A DNA stretch of 43,418 nt, from positions 1-43,418 of the forward strand of contig JANLSO010000016.1 of NCBI GenBank assembly GCA_031362405.1, in the 5' to 3' direction. Both the position numbers and the translations under genes were made by a program. The notes beneath the pieces are model-generated. The model saw only the letters and a list, made by a program, of their open reading frames with translations, did no database searches and was not told the DNA's origin. This DNA is from JANLSO01 sp031362405 (lineage in GTDB: Bacteria; Actinomycetota; Thermoleophilia; Miltoncostaeales; Miltoncostaeaceae). Below are positions 1 through 8,451 of this stretch, piece by piece. The stretch's first letter is position 1. Each line of letters begins with the position of its first letter.

Positions 1-2
1 AG

Positions 3-389
3 CTGGCCGACTGGTACGCCGAGTCGGTGATCAGCGGCGGCACCGCGGCTGAAGGATGGGTGTTCCCCGGTCGCGACGGAGGCCCCATGGATGAGGGCTC
101 ACCGAACCAGGCGCTCGATCGAGCGCTGCGCCGCGCGGGCCTGCACGATGGCGACGGGCGGGGTCTGGTGACCTGGCACGGCCTGCGCCACGGGGCCGCC
201 AGCCACATGCTCGCGGCCGGTAAACCACTCACTGCCGTCGCCATGCAGCTCGGTCACGCCGACCCCAGCATCACCGCTCGGATCTACAGTCACCTTCTGA
301 ACGACTCGATGCTCGACGACGCCGTCAGTGCCTTCGACACTCCGCCAGAGTCGGCCACCTTGGGGGAAAGGTTGCGGGGTGCCCGGTGA
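3..389 (+). CDS. Tyrosine recombinase/integrase, C-terminal part (cut by window edge)
   Basis: The frame is open from the first bases of the window, so the gene begins to the left and only about 128 C-terminal residues are present. What remains is the second half of a tyrosine-recombinase catalytic domain: the HxLRH box (seen as WHGLRHG), then LGHADPSITARIYSH with the conserved LGH and the nucleophilic tyrosine of IYSH. The first catalytic arginine lies outside the window. Such enzymes insert and excise genomic islands or prophages at tRNA genes. The gene is followed 50 bp later by a 3' half-tRNA and a terminator, which is how an integrase at the end of its own element is usually arranged. 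The family call is secure; the type of element cannot be told from here. Confidence 0.9.
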   Translation: MADWYAESVISGGTAAEGWVFPGRDGGPMDEGSPNQALDRALRRAGLHDGDGRGLVTWHGLRHGAASHMLAAGKPLTAVAMQLGHADPSITARIYSHLLNDSMLDDAVSAFDTPPESATLGERLRGAR

Positions 390-441
390 AGGCCCGAGAA
401 GTCCTTTCCTATGGGCTTTCCAGGGCCACAGACAGCCGGAA

Positions 442-482
442 TCATAATCCGCGTGTCGGGGGTTCGAGTCCCTCCTCCGCTA
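442..482 (+). other. 3' half of a tRNA-Met(CAU)-like gene, probable attachment site
   Basis: The stretch starts in an anticodon loop (TCATAA, anticodon CAT) and continues through the 3' anticodon-stem strand, a 5-nt variable loop, a full T arm (stem GGGGG/CCCTC with one G-T pair, loop TTCGAGT) and the 3' acceptor strand CTCCGCTA. No matching 5' acceptor strand or D arm exists upstream, and only four of the five anticodon-stem pairs form. It is therefore a half-tRNA that starts in the anticodon loop, a common crossover point for tyrosine integrases. I infer that it is the att duplicate left at one end of the island carrying the upstream integrase. Confidence 0.6.
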
Positions 483-486
483 TCCG

Positions 487-513
487 AAAAGGCCCGCATA
501 TGTGGGCCTTTCT
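487..513. terminator. Bidirectional rho-independent terminator
   Basis: An 8-bp stem, AAAGGCCC (488-495) with GGGCCTTT (504-511), flanked by A and T runs, so it can end transcription from either side. It sits directly after the half-tRNA, where the original tRNA gene would have had its terminator, and before the 3' end of the convergent secreted-protein gene. Confidence 0.75.
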
Positions 514-536
514 CATCTATTGGCCCTGCGCCCCGG

Positions 537-2519
537 TCACGGCGCAACAGGAGGAAGGCGCCGGGAGATCGGCTTCGCCACCAGAACCCGGATCGAGGTG
601 ATCGCGCCGGTCGCGGTGCGCACGGTCACCCGCACGCGGTAGTTCCCACGGCGCAGGCGCGGTGCCTTCAGCCGGACGGTCTGGTCGCCGGCGGTGAGAG
701 CTTGGATGACCGCGGTGCCCACCGGCTTCAACCGGCCGCGACCGACTTTCACGCTGCGCCGCAGCAGCCGGATGCCGACGTTCGCGTCACCAGAAAGGGT
801 GAAGCGGACGACCACGAACTTCCCCGAGCGGCTCGCGCGGATCCCGCTTACCCGACCGATCACGGTGACGGGTGGGGGCACGACGGGGGCAACGGAGCGA
901 ACCACGGTTCGCGCAAGGGTGGTGGCATTGCCCGCGCCATCGCGTGCGACCGCGGTGACCGGGGTCGCGCTACCCGGCGCACCGAGGGCGAGGGTCGCGG
1001 TGAAACTGCCCGCCGTGCCGGGCCGCACCGGCGCGCCATTCACCGTCAGCGAGACGATGCCCGAAGAGTCGGTGGCCACGCCCGTGACGGCGACCTGGGT
1101 GGCGTTGACGGCAACACCGTCGGCGGGTGACGACAGTGTGATGGCCGGGCCGGCAGCGTCAGTTGGGCCGCTGAGTTCTTTGCTGAAGATATCGTCGACG
1201 AGGTTCGTGTCGCCGGTCACCAAGGGGTGCGTGCCCACGTCCGAATAGGTGAAGGTCGCCTGCCCGCCGGAAGGTGAGATCACGCTCTGCAGGGCGTCAT
1301 TGACCTCCTGCGCGCCGCCGGCCTTCGTGCCGACGCGCTCGGTGACTTTGGTCGAGACCGTTCGCACGTAGGCGTCGCTGGCGGCCGCGTTGCCGTCGGT
1401 GCCGGCGAGGTCCGTGGCGACCGACTCGAAGCCGACCCGTTGACCATCGGCGGAGATCGAGGCCACCTTGCTGGCCGCGTTTCCGGCTCCAGGAAGGCCG
1501 TTCTTCGCAGAAACGAGGGCGGTCACGCCCGCGATGCGATCGCGCCGGTAGACGTCGAGGTTCGCAGCGTCGTTGGCGGGGTCGAGTGCCTCGCCGGTCT
1601 GGAAGACGACGTACCGGCCATCGCCGGAGATGTCGGGCATGTTGGCGCCGTTGGCCGCCGGGAGCGCCCCGGCTGTGGTGAGATCGGCGGGTATGGTGGT
1701 TGCGGCCGCCAGATCGCGGATCGCGATGTCGTTCGCGGCGTTCGCGTCGGGGCGCGGCAGGAACAGGTTGGTTGTGTCGAGCACCGCCTCGAAGGCGACG
1801 ACGTTGCCGTCGGCGCTGATCGAGGGGCGCTCCGACGTGCCATCGCTTTGGGTGCCAAGCCCATTCTGGCTGACGAGCGTCGTCGTGCCTGCGGTGATGT
1901 CGCGGACGACGACGTCCTGTTTGTTGTCGCGGTCGCCCGGGAAGAGGTTGGTCGCGACGCCGCCGGCAAAGGCCACCCGCGAGCCGTCTCCGGAGATGCT
2001 CGGGTCGCCGAGCACGCTCGCGTTGGCCTGCACACCGAGCGAGTTGACGCTCACGAGCACGAGAGCCCCGGTCTGGAGGTCTTTGCGAAAGACGTCCAGG
2101 TTTGCGTTGCTGTCACCGGCGCCGAGGTTCGTGGCGGCGGTGGCGAACACGACGTACCGGCCGTCACCGGAAATGTCGAAGCGGACGTTGAACGGCTCGG
2201 CGCCATCGACGTCGGCGTTCGCGGCTTGGCCCGCCGCGTTGACGGACGCGATGACGGTCGTGCCGAGTTGCCGGTCGCGAACGTAGAGCTGCTTCTTTCC
2301 ACCGGGGGCGGTGGTGGTCAGTGCGGATGCCGAGACGAAGGCGACGTAGCGGCCGTCGGCCGATTGGGCCGAGCCTTCTGCCGCCGTCGCTCCCTGAGTA
2401 CCGCTCGAGCTCACACTCACCCGTGACGTGTCGCCGGGTGCGGCCAGCGCCAGGGCCGGCACGAGGGCCAAAGCGGCGAGAACCGCGCCGTGACGGCGGC
2501 GAATCAACGGCTGAGACAT
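537..2519 (-). CDS. Secreted PD40/TolB-type beta-propeller protein with C-terminal Ig-like domains
   Basis: This 660-residue protein starts with a clear signal peptide (RRR, then a hydrophobic stretch ending at ALAAPG). Residues about 45-400 carry at least six PD40/WD40-like blades of the form ISxDGRYVxFxxxAxNL, each with a GD-N-DVxxRD-type segment after it, as in TolB-like propellers. Residues about 455-545 form an Ig-like/Big domain (SSPADGVAVNATQVAVTGVA), followed by a basic, beta-rich tail typical of exported proteins in this group. The ATG at 2519 has a GGAG ribosome site 6 nt upstream. Propellers of this kind bind proteins or glycans at the surface; no catalytic residues are evident. 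It is the first chromosomal gene beyond the island end. Specific function unknown. Confidence 0.85.
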   Translation of the reverse strand: MSQPLIRRRHGAVLAALALVPALALAAPGDTSRVSVSSSGTQGATAAEGSAQSADGRYVAFVSASALTTTAPGGKKQLYVRDRQLGTTVIASVNAAGQAANADVDGAEPFNVRFDISGDGRYVVFATAATNLGAGDSNANLDVFRKDLQTGALVLVSVNSLGVQANASVLGDPSISGDGSRVAFAGGVATNLFPGDRDNKQDVVVRDITAGTTTLVSQNGLGTQSDGTSERPSISADGNVVAFEAVLDTTNLFLPRPDANAANDIAIRDLAAATTIPADLTTAGALPAANGANMPDISGDGRYVVFQTGEALDPANDAANLDVYRRDRIAGVTALVSAKNGLPGAGNAASKVASISADGQRVGFESVATDLAGTDGNAAASDAYVRTVSTKVTERVGTKAGGAQEVNDALQSVISPSGGQATFTYSDVGTHPLVTGDTNLVDDIFSKELSGPTDAAGPAITLSSPADGVAVNATQVAVTGVATDSSGIVSLTVNGAPVRPGTAGSFTATLALGAPGSATPVTAVARDGAGNATTLARTVVRSVAPVVPPPVTVIGRVSGIRASRSGKFVVVRFTLSGDANVGIRLLRRSVKVGRGRLKPVGTAVIQALTAGDQTVRLKAPRLRRGNYRVRVTVRTATGAITSIRVLVAKPISRRLPPVAP

Positions 2520-2644
2520 CGTGAACTCCGGGGTCGTTTCTTCTTCGGCCCGTGCATCATGCGCGGCGCGTCAAGCCTCCGTCGTGACGACCGACCGCGA
2601 CAACTGTCCGGTTGGATAGCTGCGGGGGTTGTAGCGTGCGGCAG

Positions 2645-3080
2645 ATGAAGTTGTCGGAGGCGCGTTTCCCCGTAATGGCCGGCTGTCTGGCAGTGGCCCT
2701 GCGGGTGGTGCCGGCTGCCACCTCGGCGCCGAAGGACCCCGTGGTCTTCGTCGATTGCGAGGGCTCCGCGGGGGCCGCGGTCCGTCCGCAGGCGATCATT
2801 CTCGCGTGCGGCGACGAAAACGCACGGCTTGTGAACCTCCGCTGGATCACCTGGGGTGGTGCCAGGGCGACCGCTCGTGGCAGCGCCGCGTTGAACGACT
2901 GCACACCCACCTGCGTGGGTGGCCGTTCCCGGCGCTATCCGATGCGTCGCGCTCTCGGCTGTGCGGCCGCGCAACGACCTGCGCCAGTTCACGCGGCTGA
3001 CCATCTCCTACACCGGGAAACCATTCCCGAATGGACGCCGCGTCATCGACGATCGGCGTGGTTGTGCGCATGCTGCCTGA
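2645..3080 (+). pseudogene. Small secreted protein, broken by one frameshift
   Basis: From ATG 2645 the frame reads a signal-like N-terminus (MAGCLAVALRVVPAATSA) and then a cysteine-containing domain with CGDENARLVNLRWITWGG and CTPTCVGG. Near 2945-2950 the homologous-looking reading moves to another frame (VALSAVRPRNDLRQFTRLTISY) and stops at 3080. A single extra base, or two missing ones, after YPM explains it. Without the shift the product would be about 145 residues, like small secreted proteins with a CGDG..L..L.W..WG pattern that I associate with Solirubrobacterales. The stop overlaps the start of the next broken gene, as in a coupled pair. This could be real decay or an assembly indel. 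Confidence 0.5.
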
Positions 3081-3742
3081 GGACGTGCGCCTCGTGGGCC
3101 TGGCCACAGCGCTTGCCGCCGGGCTTGCCGTGTTGGGGCTGGGCACCACCCCGCATGCGAGGGCCAGCTGCGCCGCGGCTGTCGAGTACGGCACCACGTT
3201 TCGCCGTGGCGTTGTCTCGCCCATATGCGCCCGAGCCGCAGCTGTTTGTTCTTGGTAGTTCACCCTGCGCCGGGAAAAGCTCGCTTGGCGGGGTGCTGGC
3301 CTGCCTGCGCGCCGCCACACGCCACCTCGTCGCTGGCCCCGCTCTGATCACGCAGCCGAGCGCCACCGCAGGGAGCGTGATCCCGCTCGGTATCCACACC
3401 ACGGGCGCCGCGGCCCGGAAGAACACCATCGTCGGCATGGATGCTCTCCTGCAGAAGCGGACGGCCACCGGCAGGCGGTCGATCTATCACCTCCCGTTCG
3501 GACTTCCCGACGCGAGCCCCGAGCCGCCACCGCCCGTCGCCGTCGGTGGGCGGGAGTACTTCGTGCCGTTGATCGGCTACCTCGGCACGAAGTCGCGTCC
3601 GGTGCGACTGCCCCTGGTGCCTGCGGGCCAGTACCGCATCGCCAAGCAGATAAGCCAGAACGGACGTCAGCGGTGGCTCGTCACTTACCTCACGATCCTC
3701 GATCCTCCGCCGCCGTGCGACCCGCCCTGCACCCACGGGTGA
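3070..3742 (+). pseudogene. Second secreted protein, frame-broken
   Basis: ATG 3070 overlaps the stop of the preceding gene and encodes a good signal peptide (LATALAAGLAVLGLG..ARASC). That frame stops at 3258. The plausible remainder is in another frame and ends at 3742, with a convincing C-terminal domain: REYFVPLIGYLGTKSRPVRL, then YRIAKQISQNGRQRWLVTYL and a Cys/Pro-rich tail. The switch must lie between about 3200 and 3290, and the segment there is ambiguous, so more than one indel is possible. The whole 2612-3742 interval can be read as one 376-residue frame, but its middle is Cys/Trp/Pro-rich nonsense. Function unknown. Confidence 0.45.
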
Positions 3743-3765
3743 GCCGCGGTGCAGGGCCACGGGAA

Positions 3766-4140
3766 CTACCGCTTCACCTGAAAGCGGACCGTCCCGGTGA
3801 TCGTGTCGCCGTCGCTGCTGACGACCTTCCAGGCCACGGCATAGCGACCTTCGCGGTCGTTCTTGGTGCGCACCTTGACCTGGGCGGCGTTCTGCGGGTT
3901 GCGACCGAAACTCACCAGATGGTTCGTGCCACCGCGGGTCACGGTGACCGAGCGAGCCCTGCGGATCGGCTCGGCGAACGTCAGCGTGATGACGCCGGGC
4001 AGGCTTCGAACGACCGCTCCGCTCGCCGGCGATGATCTCACCAGCTCGGTGTGGCCGAGCACGGGTACGGCGGCGAGCGCGAGGGTGATGGTCGCCAAGG
4101 CCAGCGCACGGCGGCGCGGCCGTAAGCGCGCAGTGAACAC
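3766..4140 (-). CDS. CopC-domain periplasmic/secreted protein
   Basis: The GTG at 4140 is preceded by AAGGAGA at good spacing and gives a 124-residue protein. A signal peptide (ALALATITLALAAVPVLG) is followed by a mature chain starting HTELVRSSPASG, the hallmark of CopC, whose N-terminal histidine binds Cu(II). The motif LTFAEPI and the end block VVSSDGDTITGTVRF also match. In classical CopC the second block reads DGHxxxG; here the histidine is Asp (DGDTITG), so the copper site is altered or metal specificity has changed. CopD is not adjacent. The frame stays open up to 4401, but the upstream part is not CopC-like, and the ribosome site decides for 4140. Confidence 0.8.
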   Translation of the reverse strand: MFTARLRPRRRALALATITLALAAVPVLGHTELVRSSPASGAVVRSLPGVITLTFAEPIRRARSVTVTRGGTNHLVSFGRNPQNAAQVKVRTKNDREGRYAVAWKVVSSDGDTITGTVRFQVKR

Positions 4141-4422
4141 GTATGTCTCCTTCGTCGATATCGAACGGATGAGGGTTCGATTCGGCGGAGGCCCGCGCAC
4201 GCTCGGCAGGCGACGCAGATGGAGGGCACGTGGCCGCACGACGGGTGCGGCGTGAAGTGAAACCAGCCGCGGTGGCTCATGGCGCCGCGCCCGCAACGCC
4301 CGCACAACCACACGCCCAACGCGGACGGCAACGTCGAGCAGCCCCTCGACATGAGAGATCAGCGCGGCCAGCGCGACGGCGACACCCACGTGGAAGACCA
4401 CAGCGGCCGGCCCGATGGTGGC
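4141..4422. other. Unassigned 282-bp stretch between CopC and a membrane gene
   Basis: On the minus strand the CopC frame remains open to GTG 4401 and would begin with a hydrophobic helix (VAVALAALISHVEGLL) and a basic tail, like a one-helix membrane peptide. It has no stop of its own and no visible ribosome site, so I do not call it a gene. If real, it would be a fusion to CopC with two membrane segments. No RNA gene is recognised here. Confidence 0.3.
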
Positions 4423-4710
4423 CTAATGGTGAGCGCCGAGACCGAACGCCCACGGGGCGGCGATGATCGTCGCATGCGCCACGAACGGCAGGCCGGCAAG
4501 GAGAATCAGGCATCGAGCGAACCCACGTACGCGCCATCCGGTGCGGCGCCCAAGCAGGGTCGCGACCATCACGATCTGGCTCCAGATGAACGGCGCCCCA
4601 GCGGTCATGCCGACGTCCGGGTTCGTGAGGGCGTGTGCGCCGAGGGTCGCGCCGAGGACCCCTCCCGCCACAAGGGCCCGGCGCAGGGCACGCGCGTGGT
4701 GCGGCGACAT
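4423..4710 (-). CDS. Small integral membrane protein, unknown function
   Basis: The ATG at 4708-4710 is preceded by AAAGGTGAGG, a strong ribosome site, giving 95 residues. Three hydrophobic segments are visible: around 14-30 (LVAGGVLGATLGAHAL), 44-54 (WSQIVMVATLL) and 67-90 (CLILLAGLPFVAHATIIAAPWAFGL). The chain ends GLGAHH. I do not recognise the family. It lies 46 bp downstream of the nitroreductase gene and upstream of the CopC-like gene on the same strand, so the three may be co-transcribed; a link to metal handling is only suggested by position. Confidence 0.6.
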   Translation of the reverse strand: MSPHHARALRRALVAGGVLGATLGAHALTNPDVGMTAGAPFIWSQIVMVATLLGRRTGWRVRGFARCLILLAGLPFVAHATIIAAPWAFGLGAHH

Positions 4711-4756
4711 CCTCACCTTTCGACGATTCCACGACCCGTCGACGGAGGGAAGGGGC

Positions 4757-5416
4757 CTACGACCGGGTGGCGCCCCACTGCTCGTCATGCACGAGCGTTC
4801 GCCAGGTGCGCCGGTTGGCCTTGATCGCCGGGGGAAGGCCCTCGGGGAATGTCTTCGGGTAGCCGAGAGGAGAGACGATCATTGGATCGACGTCGGCAGG
4901 CGCGCCGAGGATCTCTCGCAGGCGATCCTTCTCAAAGCGCTGGAACGCCGTGGTCGGAACGGTTCCCAGACCCAGCGAACGCGCCGCGACCATCAGGTTC
5001 TCCATGGCGAAAGCGAGCGAGAGTACGTCGTCGACGTGCCCACCTTCGGCCATGGGCTCGGGGTAGTTGCCGCGTGGCACCAACATCGCGACCAGCCAGA
5101 CGGGTGCGATCCGGTACGTGCCGAGAATCTGCTCGGCGTAGTCGAGGGCCCACTGCTCGTGTTCGGCGGGTGAGCGCCCCTCAGCCGCGGGCCGCATGAT
5201 CGCGAAGTACTTGGCGCCGCCGGCAATGACCAGATCGGCGATCTGGCGACGTCGGTCAGCGGCGCGGACGACCATCATGCTCCACGCCTGCGAGCCACCC
5301 CCGGTGGGAGCCACCAACGCCAGCTTCAGCAATCGATCGAGCACCGAGTCGTCGACCGGTTGGTCGGTGTACGTGCGCACCGCACGCCGTTTTCGAATCG
5401 CCTCCAGCGCGTCCAT
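4757..5416 (-). CDS. Nitroreductase-family FMN oxidoreductase
   Basis: This is a 219-residue protein of the nitroreductase/FMN-reductase fold. The start IRKRRAVRTYTDQPVDDSVLDRLL carries the RRSxR-like FMN-phosphate motif (RKRRAVR), APTGGGSQAW matches the APSxxNxQPW loop, and GLGTVPTTAFQRFE and LGYPKTFPEG match the C-terminal flavin and dimer segments (GxPxE type). Such enzymes use NAD(P)H to reduce nitro compounds, quinones or enones, and some act in F420- or dehalogenation-related chemistry; the substrate cannot be inferred. Length and motifs are complete, so the gene looks functional. Confidence 0.88.
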   Translation of the reverse strand: MDALEAIRKRRAVRTYTDQPVDDSVLDRLLKLALVAPTGGGSQAWSMMVVRAADRRRQIADLVIAGGAKYFAIMRPAAEGRSPAEHEQWALDYAEQILGTYRIAPVWLVAMLVPRGNYPEPMAEGGHVDDVLSLAFAMENLMVAARSLGLGTVPTTAFQRFEKDRLREILGAPADVDPMIVSPLGYPKTFPEGLPPAIKANRRTWRTLVHDEQWGATRS

Positions 5417-5471
5417 CTGTCCCCTGTTCTCGACGAGAGAATCCGTAGCAGCGGGAGCCTACCCCGGCGGG

Positions 5472-6440
5472 TCAGCCGGCGGCGGGCGGCCCTGGATCGG
5501 GGGGAGGAGTCTCGACGACAACCGCGGGAGCAACCGAAAGAACGCGGCGACTCGCCGCCCGGGCGCCGCTGTTATCGAGCACCCGAACGCCGACCGTGTA
5601 CTGACCGGGAGCGGGAAAACTGCGCGAGACCTGAGGCCCCGTGGCGTCACCGAAGACCCCATCGCCGTCGAGATCCCAAAGGGTCGATGCGATCACACCA
5701 TCGGCATCGCTCGAGGTGTCGGTGAAGACGACCTCTTGGTCGGGTGCCGGATTCGGTGGGGAGACCGTGAAGGCGGCCCGCGGCCCCTGGTTACCCGGTG
5801 CGCCACCCGCGCGATCCGCGACGATCGAGATTTGGTCGATCAGGAAGGCGTCGCCCTGGGCCGCTCCGAGCTGTGTCGCGTGAACGTCGAGGGTCGACCC
5901 GGGAACCTTGGCGATCATCGCGACGAAAACGGGCTGGAACCTGTCGCTCAGCAGCACAGCCGCGCCCGTGCTTTTCCGGGCGAGGTCCGAGTCGGACCAC
6001 TCCCGCAGCGTCAGACGGACCCGCTTGCCGATCGACGACGGCTCTGCAGCGCGCACGTATGCGCGCGCGACGTAGACGGTGCCGACCACCGAGGGTGCAA
6101 CCGAGTCGGGAACATCGTCGATCGTGAACGCGGATCCACCACGTTGCTCGACGCGCGCGGCGAAGCCCCCATCGGGCGCATCGGCTGCGGCGACGCGGCT
6201 GACGGTTCCCTGCCACGACGCCCAGCCGCGCGCCGATGCCTCGAACGACGGGTTCGCGGTGAGATTGCCGGCCGGGATCGCCGCGGCCGCCGCCGGTGCC
6301 TCGACGACAGCGGGGGCTTGCGCGATGTCAGGAGCCGCGAACGCAGCGGCACCGCCAAGTGCCACAGGGCAGATCACGGCGACCGCAATGAGGGATGTGT
6401 ACCCGCGCAGGGCGCGACGTCGGACCGCCATGCTCGGCAC
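5472..6440 (-). CDS. Secreted protein with CBM-like jelly roll and PKD domain
   Basis: The protein has 322 residues (ATG 6440, or ATG 6431 three codons in). A signal peptide (IAVAVICPVALGGAAAFA) is followed by an Ala-rich linker. Residues about 58-210 resemble a CBM4/9- or discoidin-like module, starting NPSFEASARGWASWQG and containing VYVARAYVRA and VRLTLREW. Residues about 220-305 are a PKD domain with the typical PNPAPDQEVVFTDTSSDADG and WDLDGDGVFGD..GPQVSRSFPAPGQYTV. There is no catalytic domain, so a surface or carbohydrate-binding role is likely. The gene is divergent from the NlpC/P60 gene, with about 110 bp of shared upstream region. Confidence 0.8.
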   Translation of the reverse strand: MPSMAVRRRALRGYTSLIAVAVICPVALGGAAAFAAPDIAQAPAVVEAPAAAAAIPAGNLTANPSFEASARGWASWQGTVSRVAAADAPDGGFAARVEQRGGSAFTIDDVPDSVAPSVVGTVYVARAYVRAAEPSSIGKRVRLTLREWSDSDLARKSTGAAVLLSDRFQPVFVAMIAKVPGSTLDVHATQLGAAQGDAFLIDQISIVADRAGGAPGNQGPRAAFTVSPPNPAPDQEVVFTDTSSDADGVIASTLWDLDGDGVFGDATGPQVSRSFPAPGQYTVGVRVLDNSGARAASRRVLSVAPAVVVETPPPDPGPPAAG

Positions 6441-6551
6441 GGTACGGCGTCAAGCGACTATCGGAACCCCCCGATGGTCCAGGAGGGCGCCGGCCGCGGG
6501 CGCAGACCCGGGAGGGTCAAGCTGACGGCGATCGAGGTCGATTCATTTCGT

Positions 6552-7766
6552 GTGAGACCGCGCACCTTCACCCTCGCCGCTGTTCTGGCGATAGCCATCG
6601 CGGGCGTCGGCCGAGCCCAAGCACCGCCGACCGGGTACGAGTGGGCGCGCCCCGCTGCGGAGCGCATGAGTGCAACCGGGGTGTTGATTCCTGGTGGAAG
6701 TGCCGATCTCGGGCGGCCGGCGACCCGTCGGGAGTTGGCCCGCGGGTTGGTGCTGGTCCTGGCGCGACGCGGAATCACCGCGACCGGCGCAGATGCGAAT
6801 CGACAACTTGCCGACGTCGTGGCGACCGACCCGGATCGCACCGCCATCGCCTTGAGCGTTCGGCGTGGTCTTCTTCGTCTGCGGGCGGGGGCCGCCGATC
6901 CGGATGCCGCCGTAACGGCCCGCGAGACGCACCGGGCGATGACGCGGGCGCTTGGCCTGCAGCCCGAGCTGGTCGGCTTGACGCGGATCGCGACTGACGA
7001 CGGCACACGCATGCGCATCCCGCCGGGCTTCGCTGCCGAGGTGCTCGTGCGCGAGCTCGGTCTGCGCCACAACTACCTCGAAACCGAGGATGGTCTGGAG
7101 CGAACCAGCATCGAACCACTACCCGTTGCGGATCTCACGGCCATGGTCGATCGGGCGGCCTCGCTCGAACCATGGCGACTCGCGGCGTTGGCGCCCTACC
7201 GGCAGGTGACGCTGCCCGCCATGACCCCAGCCCAGCGCACGGTGGTGGAGGCCGCGCTCGCCCAAGTGGGGCAGCCCTACGTCTGGGCCGGCGACTGGCC
7301 CACGGTGGCATCGCCGTGGGGGGCCCAAGCGCACGGCGGGTTCGATTGTTCCGGGCTGGTGTGGATGGCGTTCAAGGGAGCGTCGTCGTCGGCAAGGCAC
7401 GACCTGGGGGCGGGGATCCGCGGACGCACAGCCGACGATATGGCGCGCGAGGCCCCGGCCGAGCGCGTCGCGGCCAACAGCCTGGCCGCCGGCGACCTCG
7501 TGTTTTTCGGAGAACGTGGCGCGGCGACCCCGCGCGGCGCGATCGCTCATGCAGGGCTTTCTTTGGGCGGCGGATGGATGATCCACTCGTCCGGCTCGCG
7601 GGCAGGGGTCTCGATCTCGCGTCTCGACACGTACTGGCCAACGGCGCTTGCCTGGGGACGGCGCCTGCCGAGTCTAGGCGGGCTTCCTGCCATCGCATCA
7701 CCGGCACCACCGGTGAGCTCACCTCCGCCGCCCACCCCTGAAACACTCAACCCAGGGCGACGGTGA
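6552..7766 (+). CDS. Exported NlpC/P60 cell-wall peptidase
   Basis: With GTG 6552 the protein has 404 residues and begins with a signal peptide (FTLAAVLAIAIAGVGRAQA). Residues about 27-210 form an SLH-like or repeat region (YEWARPAAERMSATGVLIPG). Residues about 225-375 are an NlpC/P60 domain with the catalytic cysteine in FDCSGLVW (C266), histidine in AHAGL (H333) and the third polar residue at H345. The family cuts gamma-D-Glu-diaminopimelate bonds in peptidoglycan. Starts further upstream, such as ATG 6474, would hide the signal peptide, but the ribosome site for 6552 is weak, so the start is uncertain. The 3' end overlaps the convergent anti-sigma gene by 20 bp. Confidence 0.85.
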   Translation: MRPRTFTLAAVLAIAIAGVGRAQAPPTGYEWARPAAERMSATGVLIPGGSADLGRPATRRELARGLVLVLARRGITATGADANRQLADVVATDPDRTAIALSVRRGLLRLRAGAADPDAAVTARETHRAMTRALGLQPELVGLTRIATDDGTRMRIPPGFAAEVLVRELGLRHNYLETEDGLERTSIEPLPVADLTAMVDRAASLEPWRLAALAPYRQVTLPAMTPAQRTVVEAALAQVGQPYVWAGDWPTVASPWGAQAHGGFDCSGLVWMAFKGASSSARHDLGAGIRGRTADDMAREAPAERVAANSLAAGDLVFFGERGAATPRGAIAHAGLSLGGGWMIHSSGSRAGVSISRLDTYWPTALAWGRRLPSLGGLPAIASPAPPVSSPPPPTPETLNPGRR

Positions 7767-8451
7767 CGATCGGTGTCGATGTCGGGGCGGCCGTGTTGTC
7801 GAGGCGCTCGGGGGTGATCGCCAAAGCGGTCGCGCCGTCGAGCTGCTCGGCCATCGCGACAAGGTCGCCGTTGGCCTTCATCCCGAGGAAGCCCGCTGAA
7901 ACCGGGCCCTTCGGACCGATCACCCAGAGCTCGTAGGCCGTTCCGGCGGGCACGCGGGGAAGCCCCGACAGACGCACAACCGCGGTGCCATCGGGCAGGA
8001 CCCGTGCATCCCCCTGTGCCTTCGGCACCGCTGCGCTGGCCTGCACGGTCAGGCTCCGTCCACGGCTCGGGTCGTCAGCACCGGTGACGAGGTTCCACGT
8101 CAGAAGGCCGATCGCAACGGCTGCAAGGCCTCCGGCAAGCGCTGGCCACGCGCCGGCCTGCCGCCACGACGGCCAGGCGAACCGCCCGTGCTCACGCGGG
8201 GTACGGGCGCGTCGCAGCGCAGGCTGCTCAGCCCGAACCGCATCCATGATCGAGCCCTTCAGCTCGCTCGGAGGGTCGATCTGCGGCACCGAGAGGGCCA
8301 TCGCCGCGGCGGCCGAGCGCAACTCGGCAAGCTCGCCGTGGTAGGCGGGGTTCTCGGCGATGAGCCGATCGGCCCCGGCGACCTCATGGGGTTCGGCGAT
8401 GCCCAGCGCGACGGCGACGAGGAGATCGCGGTGGTCGTCGTTCGTGCTCAT
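7747..8451 (-). CDS. RskA-like anti-sigma factor (single-pass membrane protein)
   Basis: The 234-residue product has a cytosolic N-terminus (about 1-105) without the HxxxCxxC zinc motif, a transmembrane helix at about 107-127 (LAGGLAAVAIGLLTWNLV) and an extracytoplasmic RskA-type domain (VRLSGLPRVPAGTAYELWVIG, GFLGM, ALAITPE), the usual sensor part of anti-sigma-K proteins. Its start codon overlaps the sigma factor stop by 4 bp (ATGA), so the two are translationally coupled, as is normal for an ECF sigma factor and its inhibitor. It presumably holds the sigma factor at the membrane until regulated proteolysis. The signal sensed is unknown. Confidence 0.9.
   Translation of the reverse strand: MSTNDDHRDLLVAVALGIAEPHEVAGADRLIAENPAYHGELAELRSAAAAMALSVPQIDPPSELKGSIMDAVRAEQPALRRARTPREHGRFAWPSWRQAGAWPALAGGLAAVAIGLLTWNLVTGADDPSRGRSLTVQASAAVPKAQGDARVLPDGTAVVRLSGLPRVPAGTAYELWVIGPKGPVSAGFLGMKANGDLVAMAEQLDGATALAITPERLDNTAAPTSTPIVTVALG

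Noticed and set aside
290..547. Minus-strand frame containing GGGTRTPDTRIM
   Set aside because: This peptide is the well-known spurious translation of tRNA 3' ends; it instead supports the half-tRNA call.
2612..3742. Single 376-residue gene
   Set aside because: Its middle third is Cys/Trp/Pro/Arg nonsense, while better protein sequence lies in other frames on both sides.
5196..6551. N-terminal extension of the NlpC/P60 frame up to 856 residues
   Set aside because: The extra part is antisense to the nitroreductase and PKD genes, and a signal peptide sits at the later GTG start.
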